Origin: Mesorhizobium sp. 1M-11
Lineage (GTDB): Bacteria > Pseudomonadota > Alphaproteobacteria > Rhizobiales > Rhizobiaceae
NCBI RefSeq assembly: GCF_001303895.1
Contig: NZ_LJSD01000001.1
Location: forward strand, 292,217 to 356,216
Reading direction: 5' to 3'
Length of the DNA stretch: 64,000 bases
Part shown: piece by piece, positions 12,375-24,362 of the stretch
Layout: every line of letters starts with the position of its first letter
Position numbering within the stretch: position 1 is the stretch's first letter
Notes under the pieces: model-generated
What the model was told of the DNA's origin: nothing
The model's input: the letters and a program-made list of their open reading frames with translations, nothing else
Database searches by the model: none
Made by a program: the position numbers and the translations under genes

Positions 12375-13190
12375 TCAGCGGGCGCGATAGCCCTTGCCGA
12401 AATGGCTTTCCAGCCGAACTTGCACCAGTTCGAACAGGATCGACAGGAACCAGTAGATCGCCGCCGCCGTCGTCAGCATTTCTATGTAGCGATAGCTGGA
12501 GCGGCCATAGGATTGTGCCACGAACATCAGTTCGGTCACGCCCATGACCGAGATCAGCGACGAATCCTTCAACATCGCGATGAATTGCGAACCGGTCGGC
12601 GGAATGGCAACGCGGATCGCCTGCGGCATCACCACCTTCACCATCAGTTGCCAGGGATGCAGGCCAAGCGCCAGCCCGGCCTCACGCTGGCCGGCCGGCA
12701 CGGATAAAAGCCCGGCGCGGAAGATTTCGCTCAGATAGGCGCCATAATTCAGAGAAAGCGCGATGATGCCGGACGGGATCGCCGCCGGCACCGGTCCGAT
12801 TTGCGGAATGCCGAGATAGATCAGGAATATCTGCACCAGCAGCGGCGTGCCGCGGAAGAACGAGGTGTAGAAGGTGGAAATGCCGTAGGCGATGGAGCTC
12901 TTCGACAGACGCCCCAGCGCCGCCAGCAGGCCCAGCACCACCGAAGCGATGATGGAGAAGAAACAGACATAGAGCGTGAGAACCGCCCCTTGGATGAACC
13001 CGGCGCGGCTCAGCGTAAAGCCAGCCAGCGCCGGGAACTTGTCGACAATGAACGGCAGGTCGAGTCCGAAGGACAGGAAGAAGGCGACGAACAGCGCAAG
13101 CAGCACCAGCCAGACGATGGCTACGCGGGTACGAAACGCCTTGTCCACTGCGCCGGCGCGTGTCTGGCCGGTTGTTTGCTCTGCCGCCAC
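12375..13190 (-). CDS. Polar amino acid ABC transporter permease
   Basis: Inner-membrane permease of the His/Glu/Gln/Arg/opine family. The 271-residue protein has a hydrophobic segment at about 23-43, further membrane segments, and the EAA loop region GAYLSEIFRAGLLSVPAGQREAGLALG followed by the conserved HPWQLMVKVVMPQAIRVAIPP, which contacts the ATPase. It follows the binding-protein gene by 19 nt. No ATPase gene is in the cluster, so it must borrow one from elsewhere. Its position between murB and ddl is not part of the classical dcw order. Confidence 0.92.
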   Translation of the reverse strand: MAAEQTTGQTRAGAVDKAFRTRVAIVWLVLLALFVAFFLSFGLDLPFIVDKFPALAGFTLSRAGFIQGAVLTLYVCFFSIIASVVLGLLAALGRLSKSSIAYGISTFYTSFFRGTPLLVQIFLIYLGIPQIGPVPAAIPSGIIALSLNYGAYLSEIFRAGLLSVPAGQREAGLALGLHPWQLMVKVVMPQAIRVAIPPTGSQFIAMLKDSSLISVMGVTELMFVAQSYGRSSYRYIEMLTTAAAIYWFLSILFELVQVRLESHFGKGYRAR

Positions 13191-13209
13191 TCCCGACCGC
13201 CCTTGCCGC

Positions 13210-14052
13210 TTATTGCTTGGCCGAGATGTCGCGGCCGACCCACTTCTCGGAAATCGTCTTCAGCGTGCCGTCGTCATACATAGCCTTGAAGATTTCCTTG
13301 ATCTTGGCTTCCCATTCGGGATCGCCCTTGTCGACCGCAACCCAGAGCGGTTCGGTGAAGAGCGTATCGTCGACGATCTTGAGCTTGCCTTCCGACTTCT
13401 TGACACGTTCAGCGACCGTCATGTAGCCGGCCACCGCTGCATCGAGGCGCTTGCCATCACCAAGGCCAAGATCCTGGAAGGCGAAATCCTCGGTGTCATA
13501 GGGTTTTACTGTCACATCACCGAACGGAAATTCCGGCTTGACCGGCTCCTTGCCAGGCACTTCGATGACCAGTTCCTTCTGCAGGTACTTCTCGTAAGGC
13601 GTTCCACCCTGCGTGCCGACATTCTTGCCGGTCAGATCCTTGACGCTCTTGATTGTGGTGTTGTCGGAATTGACGGCAACCACCGCCGGTGCGCCATAAT
13701 ATTCATTGACGAAGTCCAGCACCTTGGCTCGCTCAGCGGTCGGCGACATCGAGCAGATGCAGACGTCCCAACGGCCCTTCCAGTTGCCTGCGGTGATGAT
13801 TTCCCATGATGGCGTCTCGACCTTGAGCTCGACACCCAGGCGCTTGGCAACTTCACGCGCGATGTCGACATCGAAGCCGACCACCTCGCCCTTGTCGTCG
13901 ATGTAGGAGAAAGGCGGATAGGCCTGATCGGTGACTTCGACCAGAACCTTGTTCTTCATGATACGGTCGAGCGTCTCGCCGGCGTGGGCCGTCGAGATCA
14001 TGCCGGCCAAAAGGCCACCCACGGCCAGTTTCGCTGCGTTCTTCAATTTCAT
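13210..14052 (-). CDS. Amino acid ABC transporter periplasmic binding protein
   Basis: Family 3 solute-binding protein. The start at 14052 (MKLKNAAKLAVGG) gives 280 residues with a signal peptide ending near STAHA; GGGAGG lies 6 nt upstream of the ATG. Typical features are YPPFSYIDDKGEVVGFDVDIAREVAKRLG and the DVCICSMSPTAERAKVLDF region, where family members bind the amino acid. It pairs with the permease directly downstream. The ligand (polar or basic amino acid, or opine-like) cannot be told from the sequence. Confidence 0.93.
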   Translation of the reverse strand: MKLKNAAKLAVGGLLAGMISTAHAGETLDRIMKNKVLVEVTDQAYPPFSYIDDKGEVVGFDVDIAREVAKRLGVELKVETPSWEIITAGNWKGRWDVCICSMSPTAERAKVLDFVNEYYGAPAVVAVNSDNTTIKSVKDLTGKNVGTQGGTPYEKYLQKELVIEVPGKEPVKPEFPFGDVTVKPYDTEDFAFQDLGLGDGKRLDAAVAGYMTVAERVKKSEGKLKIVDDTLFTEPLWVAVDKGDPEWEAKIKEIFKAMYDDGTLKTISEKWVGRDISAKQ

Positions 14053-14124
14053 TGAATGCCTCCCTGCGGCCTCAGCCGCCACCTATGTAGCGCCAAGTCA
14101 AAGCACAATCGCGCTTCGACGGCA

Positions 14125-14167
14125 CTGGTCCAGCCTGTTTGATGTTCCCCGAGCCGGCTGGTCCAGC
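14125..14167. promoter_or_regulatory. Paired CTGGTCCAGC operators upstream of amino acid transporter
   Basis: The 10-mer CTGGTCCAGC occurs at 14125-14134 and again at 14158-14167, 33 bp apart, about three helical turns. The CTGG-T-CCAG core is itself palindromic, as expected for a dimeric regulator. It lies 73 to 115 nt upstream of the binding-protein start, so it is a candidate operator pair for the transporter inserted in the dcw cluster. The regulator is unknown; GntR-type sites have a similar look. Confidence 0.5.
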
Positions 14168-14255
14168 TTGGCTTATGTATAGACGTAAAATGCTTCTGCC
14201 TGGACTGCAAGCGCGATCCGATATTCGGGCACAGCAGTCAGCGAATTGAAGCAGT

Positions 14256-15218
14256 CTACAGCAACTGCCCCTGGAATTCCTGCACCTCGCGGCCAGGTCG
14301 GAAATTGCCGATGCGCTTGATTTCCCAATGCAGACGGATGCCGGAATGCTCCAGCACGCGCTCGCGCACCGTCTCGCCGAGATTTTCGAGATCATAACCG
14401 GTTGCGGTGCCGGTGTTGATCATGAAGTTGCAGTGCATAGGCGACATCTGGGCGCCGCCCACCATCAGCCCGCGGCAGCCCGCCTTGTCGATCTCCTTCC
14501 AGGCCGAGGTGCCTTCCGGATTCTTGAAGGTCGAACCGCCGGTCTTCTCGCGGATCGGCTGAACCGTCTCGCGATGATGCTGCACGGCATCCATCGCTTC
14601 CTTGATGGCAGCCTTGTCTTCCGGATACCCCTCGAACAGCGCCGAGGTGAAGATCAGACCGGTGGGCGCCGAATGGCGATAGGCATAGCCCATGTCGGCA
14701 TTGGACAGCACATGCGCATTGCCCTGCCGATCGAGCGCCCTCACCTCCACGACACGCTCACGCGTTTCGACGCCGTTGGCGCCGGCATTCATGCGCAGCG
14801 CGCCGCCGACGGCACCCGGAATGCCGTGGTAGAAATGGAAACCGCCGATACCGGCTTCAAGCGCGACCGCAGCCACCCGCTTGTCCGGGAGGGCGGTACC
14901 GGCGCGGATTTGCGTCGCTGAAACCACCTCCGCCTCGCCGAACCCCTTGGCTGAAAGCCGCACGACGAAGCCCTCGATGCCGCCGTCGCGCACCAAAAGG
15001 TTCGAGCCGACACCAACGATTGTGAGTGGCACCTCCTCCGGCACCGCTTTCAGGAAAGCAGAGAGGTCTTCCTCGTCAGCCGGCTGGAAAAGCGCGTCAG
15101 CCAAGCCGCCGGCGCGGAACCAGGTGATCTTGTCCATCTCGGCATCGGGCGTAATGCGCCCACGCAGCCCCTTCAGCCTGTCGCCGAGTTTTTCCAGCAG
15201 CTCTGGGCCGCGTGTCAT
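14256..15218 (-). CDS. murB: UDP-N-acetylmuramate dehydrogenase MurB
   Basis: FAD enzyme that reduces UDP-GlcNAc-enolpyruvate to UDP-MurNAc with NADPH. The start at 15218 ([15 protein letters not shown]) overlaps the murC stop (ATGA) and gives 320 residues. FAD-binding [21 protein letters not shown], then [18 protein letters not shown], and the catalytic region [12 protein letters not shown] are visible. The serine in GGSTFKNP fits the proton donor of the family. Confidence 0.97.
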   Translation of the reverse strand: MTRGPELLEKLGDRLKGLRGRITPDAEMDKITWFRAGGLADALFQPADEEDLSAFLKAVPEEVPLTIVGVGSNLLVRDGGIEGFVVRLSAKGFGEAEVVSATQIRAGTALPDKRVAAVALEAGIGGFHFYHGIPGAVGGALRMNAGANGVETRERVVEVRALDRQGNAHVLSNADMGYAYRHSAPTGLIFTSALFEGYPEDKAAIKEAMDAVQHHRETVQPIREKTGGSTFKNPEGTSAWKEIDKAGCRGLMVGGAQMSPMHCNFMINTGTATGYDLENLGETVRERVLEHSGIRLHWEIKRIGNFRPGREVQEFQGQLL

Positions 15219-16621
15219 GACCCGGCTCCGGCAAGTTCCTTCGGCAGCGCGTAGGCCCATTGCGTGATGTTGCCGGCGCCAAGAAAGACGACGAAATCGC
15301 CCGGCGCTGCCAGTTTGCGCACGATCGGCGCAACGTCGGCCGGCCCTTCGATGTAGCGCGCGTCACGATGACCGCCGGAGCGGATGCGCGACACCAGCGC
15401 GTCCGAAGACGCCCCGTCTATGGGATCCTCGCCGGCCGCATAGACCGGCGCCACCATCACCGTGTCGGCGTCGTTGAAGCAGGAGGCGAACTCGTCGAAC
15501 AAATCATGCAGGCGGGTGAAGCGATGCGGCTGGGCGATCGCGATCACCCTGCCCTTGGTTGCGTCGCGCGCGGCCCTGAGCACCGCTTTGATCTCCACGG
15601 GATGATGGCCGTAGTCATCGAACACCTCGACACCATTCCAGGAACCGGTGTGAGTGAAACGCCGCTTGACGCCACCGAAGGCGGACAGACCTTTCTTGAT
15701 CGCCTCGGCAGAAATGCCGAGCTCGTTGGCGACCGCGATTGCAGCCGTGGCGTTGGAGACATTGTGGCGCCCGGGCATCGGCAGCCGCAGGCCCGAAATC
15801 ACCGTCTCGCCCCCGCCCTTGCGGTTGCGAATGGTTACGTCGAAGACAGATGCGGCGCCGTCCATGCGATGGTTGGAGAAGCGCACGTCGGCTTGAGTAT
15901 TTTCGCCATAGGTGATGACGCGGCGGTCTTCGATGCGGCCGACCAGCGCCTGCACTTCCGGATGGTCAGTGCACATCACGCCGAAGCCGTAGAAAGGCAC
16001 GCTCTCGACGAACTGGCGAAACGCTTCACGCACCTTGTCGAACGACCCGTAATGGTCGAGATGTTCGGGATCGATATTGGTCACGACCGCGATATCGGCC
16101 GGCAGCTTCAGGAAAGTACCGTCGCTTTCGTCGGCCTCCACCACCATCCACTCGCCGTCGCCCATGCGGGCATTGGTGCCGTAGGCATTGATGATGCCGC
16201 CGTTGATGACGGTCGGATCAAGCCCGCCGGCCTCCAACAACGTCGCCACCATCGAGGTCGTCGTCGTCTTGCCATGCGTGCCGCCGATCGCGACAGCCTG
16301 GCGAAAACGCATCAGCTCCGCCAGCATCTCGGCGCGGCGCACGACAGGCAGGTTCTTCTCGCGAGCGGCCCTCAGTTCAGGATTGGCCTTCTTGATGGCG
16401 GTCGAGACCACCACCACTTCGGCCTCGCCAAGGTTCTCGGCCCTGTGGCCGACGAAACATTCGATACCCTTGTCGCGCAGGCGCTGCACGTTGGCGCTTT
16501 CGGCCTGGTCGGAACCCTGCACCTTGTAGCCGAGATTGTGCAGAACCTCGGCGATGCCGCTCATGCCGATGCCGCCGATGCCGATGAAATGCACGAGGCC
16601 GATCGTCTGCGGCATTTTCAT
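15215..16621 (-). CDS. murC: UDP-N-acetylmuramate--L-alanine ligase MurC
   Basis: First amino acid ligase of peptidoglycan precursor synthesis. The 468-residue protein has the N-terminal Rossmann motif [14 protein letters not shown], the ATP loop [12 protein letters not shown], and the C-terminal [14 protein letters not shown] motif specific to MurC. It overlaps murG upstream and murB downstream by 4 nt each. Confidence 0.98.
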   Translation of the reverse strand: MKMPQTIGLVHFIGIGGIGMSGIAEVLHNLGYKVQGSDQAESANVQRLRDKGIECFVGHRAENLGEAEVVVVSTAIKKANPELRAAREKNLPVVRRAEMLAELMRFRQAVAIGGTHGKTTTTSMVATLLEAGGLDPTVINGGIINAYGTNARMGDGEWMVVEADESDGTFLKLPADIAVVTNIDPEHLDHYGSFDKVREAFRQFVESVPFYGFGVMCTDHPEVQALVGRIEDRRVITYGENTQADVRFSNHRMDGAASVFDVTIRNRKGGGETVISGLRLPMPGRHNVSNATAAIAVANELGISAEAIKKGLSAFGGVKRRFTHTGSWNGVEVFDDYGHHPVEIKAVLRAARDATKGRVIAIAQPHRFTRLHDLFDEFASCFNDADTVMVAPVYAAGEDPIDGASSDALVSRIRSGGHRDARYIEGPADVAPIVRKLAAPGDFVVFLGAGNITQWAYALPKELAGAGS

Positions 16622-17745
16622 GCGCGGGTTTCCTTCCTGAATTCTTCTATCGTCTGGCGCGACGCAATAGCCTCTGCGAGGTCGGCGAGCAACCGCGCGG
16701 CGTTCGGGCGTCCAACCGACTTCGCCGCGGCGGCCATCGTTCCGAGACGTTCCGGCTCCTCCATTGCAGCGCTTAAAAGGGTTGCGACCGTTTCAGGCGT
16801 GAGCGTCGACTGCGGATGGACCTCGCCACCGCCGGCGGCAGCAAGAGCGGCTGCATTTGCGGCCTGATCGTGGTCAAGCGCGTGTGGATAAGGCACCAGA
16901 AGCGCCGGCCGTCCAATGACGGCGATCTCGGAAACCGTCGAGGCGCCGGAACGCGAAACCACCAGATGGGCGCCGGCCATGCGCTGCGCCATATCGGTGA
17001 AGAAGGGGGAAACCTGCGCGTCGATACCCAGCTTGGCATAGGCATCCTTGACCCTGCCGACGTCATCGGCACGCGCCTGCTGGGTAATGACGAGCCGCGC
17101 CCGCTGGGCATCGGACAGCTGGGCAACCGCCGCCGGCACGGCGTCGGAGAAGAATTGCGCCCCCTGGCTGCCGCCGAACACCAGCAGCCGGAACGGATCG
17201 TTGCCAATTGAGGGGACATAGGGTGTTCTGGCCGCTTCCAGCACAGCGGGGCGCACCGGGTTACCGGTGGTCACGGTCTTGACGCCCGCGGCACTTGTGT
17301 CCTCTGGCAGAAAGCCGCCGGCAATGGCATCGACCCGTGGAGCGAGAGCGCGGTTGGCACGGCCCATGACGGCGTTCTGCTCATGGATGACGGTTGGTAC
17401 CTTGCGCCGCGTGGCAGCGTACAGTGGCGGTAGCGTCGGATAGCCGCCGAAACCCACGACAACCGCCGGCTTGATACGCTGGATTACGCTGGAAGCTTGT
17501 CGCACACCTTGCCAGATGCGCCAGACGGCACCCATGAGCGCGATAGGGTTTTTCGATCCGAACGTCGCAGAGCGGATCGTGTGCGCTTCCTTCGCCGGGA
17601 AATGACTGGCATAGCGCGAGGCGCGATCGTCGGTCGCCAAGTGTACCGTCCAGCCGCGCTCGATCAGCTCGTGCGCCAGCGCTTCCGCGGGAAAGAGATG
17701 CCCGCCAGTGCCACCGGCTGCCAGTAGAATAGTCCCTCTAGCCAT
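16618..17745 (-). CDS. murG: UDP-GlcNAc:undecaprenyl-PP-MurNAc-pentapeptide transferase MurG
   Basis: Glycosyltransferase that makes lipid II on the inner face of the membrane. The start at 17745 ([12 protein letters not shown]) gives 375 residues; the frame is open to 17889 but that extension lies inside ftsW. Key motifs are [14 protein letters not shown] at the N-terminus, [13 protein letters not shown] in the middle, FGGSQGA and the C-terminal donor-binding [23 protein letters not shown]. The stop overlaps the murC start by 4 nt, and ftsW ends 13 nt upstream. Confidence 0.97.
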   Translation of the reverse strand: MARGTILLAAGGTGGHLFPAEALAHELIERGWTVHLATDDRASRYASHFPAKEAHTIRSATFGSKNPIALMGAVWRIWQGVRQASSVIQRIKPAVVVGFGGYPTLPPLYAATRRKVPTVIHEQNAVMGRANRALAPRVDAIAGGFLPEDTSAAGVKTVTTGNPVRPAVLEAARTPYVPSIGNDPFRLLVFGGSQGAQFFSDAVPAAVAQLSDAQRARLVITQQARADDVGRVKDAYAKLGIDAQVSPFFTDMAQRMAGAHLVVSRSGASTVSEIAVIGRPALLVPYPHALDHDQAANAAALAAAGGGEVHPQSTLTPETVATLLSAAMEEPERLGTMAAAAKSVGRPNAARLLADLAEAIASRQTIEEFRKETRA

Positions 17746-17758
17746 GACGTTCCGTCGA

Positions 17759-18916
17759 TTACTCCGCCGGCAGGAAGCGCTGATAGCCTTGCAGGCCGCC
17801 GAGCGTCTTGCGCTTCTCGGGCTTCTTTCGGGTAAGTGCCAGCACCATGCCCATCGATATGGCGATCGCGATCTGAGAGGAGCCGCCATAGGAAATGAAC
17901 GGCAGGGTCATGCCTTTGGCCGGCATCAATTGCAGGTTCACCGCCATGTTGATGGTGGACTGCAGGCCGAAAATAGTGACGAGGCCGCCAATGGCATAAC
18001 GGGTGAAATCGTCATGTTCCTTCAACGCGGTATTGAGGCCGCGCAGCACGATGAAGGCGAAGATGGTCATGATGAAGAAACACATGATCAGCCCGTATTC
18101 CTCGCCAGCCACCGAAAAGACGAAGTCGGCGTGACTGTCCGGGATCGCGCGCTTGACCGTGCCCTCGCCCGGCCCCACGCCGAGCCAGCCACCATTGATC
18201 AGCGCTTCCCTGCCCATGTCGACCTGATAGGTGTCGCCTTCGCCAGTCAGGAAGCGATCGATACGGCCAGCAACGTGCGGCAGTATCGTATAGGCGGCGA
18301 ACACGCCGGTGACACCGAGCGCACCGAGCACCACGATCCACAGCCACGACAGGCCGGCCATGAAGAACATGATGCCCCAGGTGCCGGTAACCAGCATGGT
18401 TTGGCCAAAGTCGGGTTGCGCCAGCAACAACGCAACGACAAGCCCCAGCATGATCATTGCCAGCACGTTACCCGGAATGTCGGGATGCCGCTTGTGCTCG
18501 GCGAACAGCCAGGCACAGAGGATCACGAAGGCTGGTTTGAGAAATTCGGAGGGCTGAATTGAAACCCCGGCAAGCGAAATCCAGCGCCTGGCCCCTTTCA
18601 CTTCGACGCCGACATAGAGCACCGCCACCATCAGCACCAGCATGATACACAGCATGACGATGGACATGCGCCGTATCTGCCGTGGCTCGAGGAAGGAAAC
18701 ACCCAACATCACGCACAACGCCGGTACGGTGAAGATGATCTGGCGCGTGGCGAAATAGAACGGGCCCAGGCCGATACGCTGCGCCACAGCGGGGCTGGCC
18801 GCAAAGGACAGAACGATGCCCAGCCCCATCAAGAGCAGGAACGCCGCAAGAAACCATCGGTCGATGGTCCACCACCAGGTTGCAACCGGGCTTTTGTCGA
18901 GACGACTGGCGGCCAT
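17759..18916 (-). CDS. ftsW: Septal peptidoglycan polymerase FtsW
   Basis: SEDS-family multipass glycosyltransferase that works with FtsI at the septum. The 385-residue protein has about ten hydrophobic segments, with [25 protein letters not shown] in the second quarter and [22 protein letters not shown] near the C-terminus, both SEDS hallmarks. The start shares one base with the murD stop (TAATG). Confidence 0.96.
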   Translation of the reverse strand: MAASRLDKSPVATWWWTIDRWFLAAFLLLMGLGIVLSFAASPAVAQRIGLGPFYFATRQIIFTVPALCVMLGVSFLEPRQIRRMSIVMLCIMLVLMVAVLYVGVEVKGARRWISLAGVSIQPSEFLKPAFVILCAWLFAEHKRHPDIPGNVLAMIMLGLVVALLLAQPDFGQTMLVTGTWGIMFFMAGLSWLWIVVLGALGVTGVFAAYTILPHVAGRIDRFLTGEGDTYQVDMGREALINGGWLGVGPGEGTVKRAIPDSHADFVFSVAGEEYGLIMCFFIMTIFAFIVLRGLNTALKEHDDFTRYAIGGLVTIFGLQSTINMAVNLQLMPAKGMTLPFISYGGSSQIAIAISMGMVLALTRKKPEKRKTLGGLQGYQRFLPAE

Positions 18917-20316
18917 TATCGTGTCCCTCCGATGGGTTTCACGCCCTCTATAGCAGCGACGGCTTGCCTGAAGGCTTCGCCGCGCAGCTCGAAATTCTTG
19001 AACTGGTCAAAGCTGGCGCAAGCCGGTGATAGAAGCACCACCGCCTCACCGCTCTCATCCTTGGCCGCTTCCGCGGCAGCGCGCTCGACAGCGGCGGCCA
19101 ATGTGCCTGCGATCTCGTAAGGTACGGCCTCGCCGAGCGTTGCCGAGAAGGCAGGTGCCGCCTCACCGATCAGATAGGCTTTGGCAATACGCGGGAAGAA
19201 GCCGCGCAGCGGTTCGATGCCCCCTTCCTTGGGCAGGCCGCCAGCGATCCAGTAGATGCGCGGGAAGGATGACAATGCCGGCGCCGCGGCATCCGCGTTG
19301 GTTGCTTTGGAATCGTTGATGAACAGCACATGGTCCTTGCGAGCAACCTGCTCCATGCGATGCGCCAGTCCTGGAAAGCTCTCCAATCCCGACTGGATTT
19401 CGCCGAGTTCCAGCCCGACTTTCAGGCAAGCTGTAACAGCCGCCAGCGCGTTCTGCGCATTGTGCTGGCCGCGCAGCGAACCGATGCCCTCCAGGAAAGC
19501 GATACGGCTGTAGCGCCCGTGCACGGCTTCCATCAGATTGGTGCCGTCGGCGAAATAGCCGTCGGTCAGCGGCAGCCGCTTGGAGATACGGATGACATCC
19601 TTGCCGGCACGCTCGAGACGATCCGCGATCTGAGCGCACCAGGCATCGTCGATGCCGACGATCGCCGTTTCCGAGCCAGCCACCAGCCGCTCCTTGATCG
19701 CGGCGTAATGCTGCATGGTCCCGTGCCGGTCGAGATGATCCGGCGTCAGGTTGAGCAGGATGCCCGCGGTCGGATTAATCGAAGGGGCCAGATCGATCTG
19801 GTAGGACGAACATTCAACCACATAGTGGCGGCCGGTTACCGGCGGATCGAGCGTCATGACAGCGCGGCCGATATTGCCGCCCATCTGCGTATCGCGGCCG
19901 GCCGACTTCAGGATATGTGCCGTCAGCGCTGTCGTCGTCGACTTGCCGTTGGTGCCGGTGATGGCGACAAAGGGTGCGTCCGCCTGAAGCCGATTGCGCT
20001 CGCGCGCAAACAGTTCGACATCGCCGATCACTTCAACACCGGCGGCACGTGCCAGTTCTACCGACCAATGCGGCTTCGGGTGGGTCAGCGGTACGCCGGG
20101 CGAAAGCACGAAGGATGAAAAGCCGGCCCAGTCCGCGCCGCGCAGATCGCCCGTCGCGATCCCTTGTTCACCCGCCTTGGCCACGCTCTCCGGATTGTCG
20201 TCCCAGGCCAGAACCTCGGCACCACCCTCGATCAGCGCGCGCGCCGTGGCTATCCCCGAACCGCCGAGCCCGAACAGCGAAACCCGTTTGTCTGCGAAGG
20301 AAGTTGCCGGGATCAT
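18916..20316 (-). CDS. murD: UDP-N-acetylmuramoylalanine--D-glutamate ligase MurD
   Basis: Adds D-Glu to UDP-MurNAc-L-Ala. The start at 20316 ([21 protein letters not shown]) gives 466 residues; the frame is open to 20646, but the preceding 110 codons lie inside mraY and are not MurD-like. The ATP loop [16 protein letters not shown] and the [11 protein letters not shown] motif are present, as is the C-terminal [19 protein letters not shown]. Only 8 nt separate it from mraY. Confidence 0.97.
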   Translation of the reverse strand: MIPATSFADKRVSLFGLGGSGIATARALIEGGAEVLAWDDNPESVAKAGEQGIATGDLRGADWAGFSSFVLSPGVPLTHPKPHWSVELARAAGVEVIGDVELFARERNRLQADAPFVAITGTNGKSTTTALTAHILKSAGRDTQMGGNIGRAVMTLDPPVTGRHYVVECSSYQIDLAPSINPTAGILLNLTPDHLDRHGTMQHYAAIKERLVAGSETAIVGIDDAWCAQIADRLERAGKDVIRISKRLPLTDGYFADGTNLMEAVHGRYSRIAFLEGIGSLRGQHNAQNALAAVTACLKVGLELGEIQSGLESFPGLAHRMEQVARKDHVLFINDSKATNADAAAPALSSFPRIYWIAGGLPKEGGIEPLRGFFPRIAKAYLIGEAAPAFSATLGEAVPYEIAGTLAAAVERAAAEAAKDESGEAVVLLSPACASFDQFKNFELRGEAFRQAVAAIEGVKPIGGTR

Positions 20317-20324
20317 GCAGGCGC

Positions 20325-21407
20325 CTATCGCAATTTGAGGGTGGAAAGGCCGATCAACGCCAGTATCACGGCAATGATCCAGAACCGGATGACGACCTGG
20401 CTCTCGGTCCAGCCAAGTTTTTCGAAATGATGATGGATCGGCGCCATCAGGAACACGCGCTTGCCCGTCATCTTGAAATAGCCGACCTGGATGATGACCG
20501 ACAGGATCTCGACCACGAACAAGCCACCGATGATGGCCATGACGATCTCGTGTTTGACCGCAACTGCAACAGTGCCGATCAGGCCGCCGAGCGCCAGTGA
20601 ACCGGTGTCGCCCATGAAGATCGCCGCCGGCGGTGCGTTGAACCAAAGAAAGCCTAGGCCGGCGCCAATGACCGCACCCAGGATCACCGCCAGTTCACCT
20701 GTACCGGGCACGAAATGGATCTGCAGATATTCGGCGAACACCGCGTTGCCCGACAGATAGGCGATGACTCCGAAGGAGGCCGCCGCGATCATGATCGGCA
20801 CAATGGCGAGCCCGTCCAGGCCGTCGGTCAGATTTACCGCATTGCCTGCCCCCACCACCACAAAAGCGGCGAATGGGATGAAGAAGAAACCGAGATTGAT
20901 GATCAATTCCTTGAAAAACGGAAAGGTGAGCGAGGACGAAAACGGAGGTTGGCCGCTGCGCATGATGATCCATGCGGCGATGCCGGCGATGATGAATTCC
21001 AGCGCCAGGCGTGCCTTTCCCGAAAAGCCGAGATGCGATTGCTTGGTGACCTTCAGATAGTCGTCATAGAAACCGATGGCACCAAAGCCGAGTGTTACGA
21101 ACAGCACGACCCAGACATAGATGCTGGTAAGGTTCGCCCACAAAAGCGAGGAACCGATGATGCCGGTGAGGATCATCAGACCGCCCATGGTCGGCGTGCC
21201 GGCCTTCTTGAAGTGCGTCTGCGGTCCGTCGGCGCGGATCGGCTGGCCCTTGCCCTGACGCACGCGCAGCGAGTTGATGATCGTCGGCCCAAAGATGAAG
21301 ACGATCAGTGCCGCGGTGATCAGCGCGCCACCGGTGCGGAAGGTGATATAACGGAAGACGTTGAAGACCGTGACGCGGTCGGCAAAGTCGACGAGAAGCC
21401 AGAACAT
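20325..21407 (-). CDS. mraY: Phospho-MurNAc-pentapeptide transferase MraY
   Basis: Polytopic membrane enzyme that makes lipid I. The 360-residue protein has about ten hydrophobic segments. [11 protein letters not shown], the acidic [12 protein letters not shown] motif, [14 protein letters not shown] and the C-terminal [13 protein letters not shown] are all family signatures. It sits between murF and murD with 21 and 8 nt spacing. Confidence 0.98.
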   Translation of the reverse strand: MFWLLVDFADRVTVFNVFRYITFRTGGALITAALIVFIFGPTIINSLRVRQGKGQPIRADGPQTHFKKAGTPTMGGLMILTGIIGSSLLWANLTSIYVWVVLFVTLGFGAIGFYDDYLKVTKQSHLGFSGKARLALEFIIAGIAAWIIMRSGQPPFSSSLTFPFFKELIINLGFFFIPFAAFVVVGAGNAVNLTDGLDGLAIVPIMIAAASFGVIAYLSGNAVFAEYLQIHFVPGTGELAVILGAVIGAGLGFLWFNAPPAAIFMGDTGSLALGGLIGTVAVAVKHEIVMAIIGGLFVVEILSVIIQVGYFKMTGKRVFLMAPIHHHFEKLGWTESQVVIRFWIIAVILALIGLSTLKLR

Positions 21408-21428
21408 GCGTTTTCGTCCCCCGGACCT

Positions 21429-22859
21429 TCAAATTTCCGTTTCGGCGGCGTGCGCCGGAAATGTCTTGATGAGCGTGTCGACCAGCTTTGCGAAGCCGAT
21501 GCCTTTGGATGACTTGACCATCACCACATCGCCCGGCCGCAAAGCGCCGAGCAGCAAGGGTTTCAACGCCTCGGTCGTCGGCTGGTAGGTGACGTTCGTG
21601 CCGTCGGGAAGCGCATCGGCCAGCGCCTGCATCTCCGGCCCGGCCAGAAGCACCATGTCGGCGCCCGACTCCGTCACCAGTTCGGCAAGCCCCGCATGCA
21701 GTTTCTGCGACTGCGCTCCAAGTTCCAGCATATCGCCCAGAACGGCGACGCGTCGGCCTCCCTCGGCCACCGGTGTGTCCCTGAGCAAAGTCAACGCCGC
21801 CCTCATCGAGGTCGGATTGGCGTTGTAGCTCTCATCGATCAGTGTGAACCGACCATCCGAAAGCGAAAGGATATGGCGCGCGCCACGACCGGGCGCTGCG
21901 GAAAGATCGGCGAGCGCCTCCGCCACCCGCGCCACCTCGGCGCCAACCAGATGGGCGGCGCCCAGCACGGCGAGCGCGTTCTGTGCCATATGGCGACCGG
22001 GCGCACCAACACGCGCAACAAGCTCCTTGCCGGCGATCTTGGCAGTAATGATTGAATGATCTGCTTCGACCACACAGTCGATCATGCGGTAGGTCGAGCG
22101 CTGCACTTCACCGAAGCCAAAGACATGGGCCACGCCGGCCTGCCGCGCCAGTTTGGCGAGCAGCGTCGAGCGCGGGTCGTCGCGGTTGAGCAGCGCGGCA
22201 CCCTCCGGCTCCAATCCCTCGAATATCTCCGCCTTGGCGCGGGCGATCTCGTCCAGGTTGCGGAAGAAGCCGAGATGGGCAGCGGCAATCACGGTGATGA
22301 TGGCCACATGCGGCCGCACCATCTTCACCAGCGGACGGATTTCATCCGGGTGGTTCATGCCGATTTCGAACACGCCATAGTCCGTGTCTTGCGGCATGCG
22401 CGCCAGCGTCAGCGGCACGCCCCAATGGTTGTTGAACGAGGCGGCCGATGCGTGAACCTTGCCGACGGCGGAGAGTACGTGGCGCAGCGCTTCCTTGGTC
22501 GAAGTCTTGCCGACCGAACCGGTCACTGCGATGATTCTGGCACGCGAACGCGTGCGGGATGCGATGCCCAGCTTTTCCAGGGCGACAAGCACATCGGGCA
22601 CCACGATCATTGGCGCGGTCAATCGGCCGAGCGCCGGCAGCTTGCCTTCCGCGACCACCAGCACCCCTGCACCTGCCTTGATGGCAGCCGTGGCGAAATC
22701 ATGCCCGTCCATCGTTTCGCCCGTGATGGCGAAGAAGGCTTCGCCAGGCTGCAAGCTGCGGCTGTCGATGGAGATGCCGCTGATGCTTTCCGGCATATTG
22801 CCGAACGGGCGACCGCCAACGGCGGCGACAAGGGCATCGGCGGTCCAGAGATGACTCAT
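21429..22859 (-). CDS. murF: UDP-MurNAc-tripeptide--D-Ala-D-Ala ligase MurF
   Basis: Adds D-Ala-D-Ala, supplied by Ddl, to the tripeptide precursor. The 476-residue protein has the N-terminal [14 protein letters not shown] domain, ATP loop [15 protein letters not shown] and [17 protein letters not shown] in the C-terminal part. Its start overlaps the murE stop by 4 nt (ATGA). Confidence 0.97.
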   Translation of the reverse strand: MSHLWTADALVAAVGGRPFGNMPESISGISIDSRSLQPGEAFFAITGETMDGHDFATAAIKAGAGVLVVAEGKLPALGRLTAPMIVVPDVLVALEKLGIASRTRSRARIIAVTGSVGKTSTKEALRHVLSAVGKVHASAASFNNHWGVPLTLARMPQDTDYGVFEIGMNHPDEIRPLVKMVRPHVAIITVIAAAHLGFFRNLDEIARAKAEIFEGLEPEGAALLNRDDPRSTLLAKLARQAGVAHVFGFGEVQRSTYRMIDCVVEADHSIITAKIAGKELVARVGAPGRHMAQNALAVLGAAHLVGAEVARVAEALADLSAAPGRGARHILSLSDGRFTLIDESYNANPTSMRAALTLLRDTPVAEGGRRVAVLGDMLELGAQSQKLHAGLAELVTESGADMVLLAGPEMQALADALPDGTNVTYQPTTEALKPLLLGALRPGDVVMVKSSKGIGFAKLVDTLIKTFPAHAAETEI

Positions 22860-24304
22860 GCGGCACGCTCCCTGAGCGCGACACGCACTTCCTCATGATC
22901 GGAGAACGGCAGGGTCTGCGAGCCAACCGTCTGGCCCTCTTCGTGGCCTTTGCCGGCCACGATCAGCGTGTCGCCGGCATGAAGCATGGCGACCGCCTCG
23001 TGTATCGCCTCGCGACGGTCACCGATTTCGATGGCGCCGGGCGCGGCGGCGAGAATGGCGGCACGGATTTCCTCCGGCACTTCCGAGCGGGGATTGTCGT
23101 CGGTGACGATGACGACGTCAGCCAGCCGTGTGGCGATCTCGCCCATGATCGGACGCTTGCCACGATCGCGGTCGCCACCGCAGCCGAACACCACCAGCAC
23201 GCGGCCAGTGGTGAAGGGACGCACGGAGGCCAGCACATTCTCCAGCGCGTCCGGCTTGTGGGCATAGTCGACATAAACCGGGGCGCCAGCCGTCGTGGTG
23301 CCAACGAGATCGAGCCGTCCCGGTGCACCCTTCAGTTTCTCCAGCGCCGTCAAAGCCTTGGCGGCAGGTGTTCCCGTGGCGATCGCCAGGCCGGCGGAGA
23401 CCAGGGCATTGTAAATCTGGAAGTCGCCCGCCAGTGGCAGGTCGATCTCGTAGATGGCGCCGTCGGCCATGATTTCCGCGCGCTGGCGGTGGCGCTCGTG
23501 CTCGACGCGCTTGAGTTCGAGGAAATTGCCATGACGACCGACCGTCAGCACCGAAAGTCCGGCCGCGTTGGCAGCGGCGATCGTCGGCTCCGACCACGGA
23601 TCGTCGGCGAAGATCACGGCCGGAGCGCCCTTGGGCAGAAGCGCGTCGAACAGGCGCAGCTTGGCCTGGTGATATTCCTCGACGGTCGGATGATAGTCCA
23701 TGTGGTCGCGGCCGAGATTGGTGAAAGCGCCGGCTGCGAGTTTGACGCCGTCCAGACGACGCTGATCCAGGCCATGGCTGGAGGCCTCCATCGACGCGTG
23801 CGTGACACCGGCGTCGGCGAGTTCCTTGAGCAGCCTGTGAAGCGCGACCGGATCCGGCGTCGTCAGCGAGCCGTAATCATTGCGCCCCGGCGCGACCACG
23901 CCGGTGGTGCCGATCGAAGCGGCGGCAAAGCCGGCATGTTCCCAGATCTGGCGCGTGAAAGCCGCAACCGAGGTTTTGCCGCTGGTGCCGGTGACGGCGA
24001 CCATCGTCGCGGGCTGACGGTCGAAGAAGCGCGCGGCAGCGAGCGCGAGTGCGTGACGGGGATCGTTGGCGAAAAGAACCGGAATACCGAGATCTGAGAT
24101 GCCGGCACCCTTTGCGGCGACGATAGCGCTGGCACCGCGTTTTGCGGCTTCAGCCGCATAGGCCGCACCATCTGCCTTGGTGCCAACAAGGGCAAAGAAC
24201 AGATCGCCTGGCTGCACTTGCCGCGAATCCGACGTGATGCCGGTCACCGCGATGTCGGAGGAAGCCTCGACAGGCAGGATACCGGCTAAATCTCTAAGCT
24301 TCAT
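22856..24304 (-). CDS. murE: UDP-MurNAc-L-Ala-D-Glu--meso-DAP ligase MurE
   Basis: Adds the third stem-peptide residue. The start at 24304 ([15 protein letters not shown]) gives 482 residues. The ATP loop [13 protein letters not shown] and the carbamylated-lysine region are present. The DNPR motif ([11 protein letters not shown]) marks specificity for meso-diaminopimelate rather than lysine, as expected for a Gram-negative bacterium. It lies 58 nt downstream of ftsI. Confidence 0.97.
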   Translation of the reverse strand: MKLRDLAGILPVEASSDIAVTGITSDSRQVQPGDLFFALVGTKADGAAYAAEAAKRGASAIVAAKGAGISDLGIPVLFANDPRHALALAAARFFDRQPATMVAVTGTSGKTSVAAFTRQIWEHAGFAAASIGTTGVVAPGRNDYGSLTTPDPVALHRLLKELADAGVTHASMEASSHGLDQRRLDGVKLAAGAFTNLGRDHMDYHPTVEEYHQAKLRLFDALLPKGAPAVIFADDPWSEPTIAAANAAGLSVLTVGRHGNFLELKRVEHERHRQRAEIMADGAIYEIDLPLAGDFQIYNALVSAGLAIATGTPAAKALTALEKLKGAPGRLDLVGTTTAGAPVYVDYAHKPDALENVLASVRPFTTGRVLVVFGCGGDRDRGKRPIMGEIATRLADVVIVTDDNPRSEVPEEIRAAILAAAPGAIEIGDRREAIHEAVAMLHAGDTLIVAGKGHEEGQTVGSQTLPFSDHEEVRVALRERAA

Positions 24305-24362
24305 CGATCCCCAGTCATCTAACAAAACGGCGCGCTTTGGCCGGCGCGCCAAAAAGAATCAC

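Noticed and set aside
15260..16867. 535-codon plus-strand open frame opposite murC
   Set aside because: Antisense to a clear MurC with all motifs; no recognisable domain.
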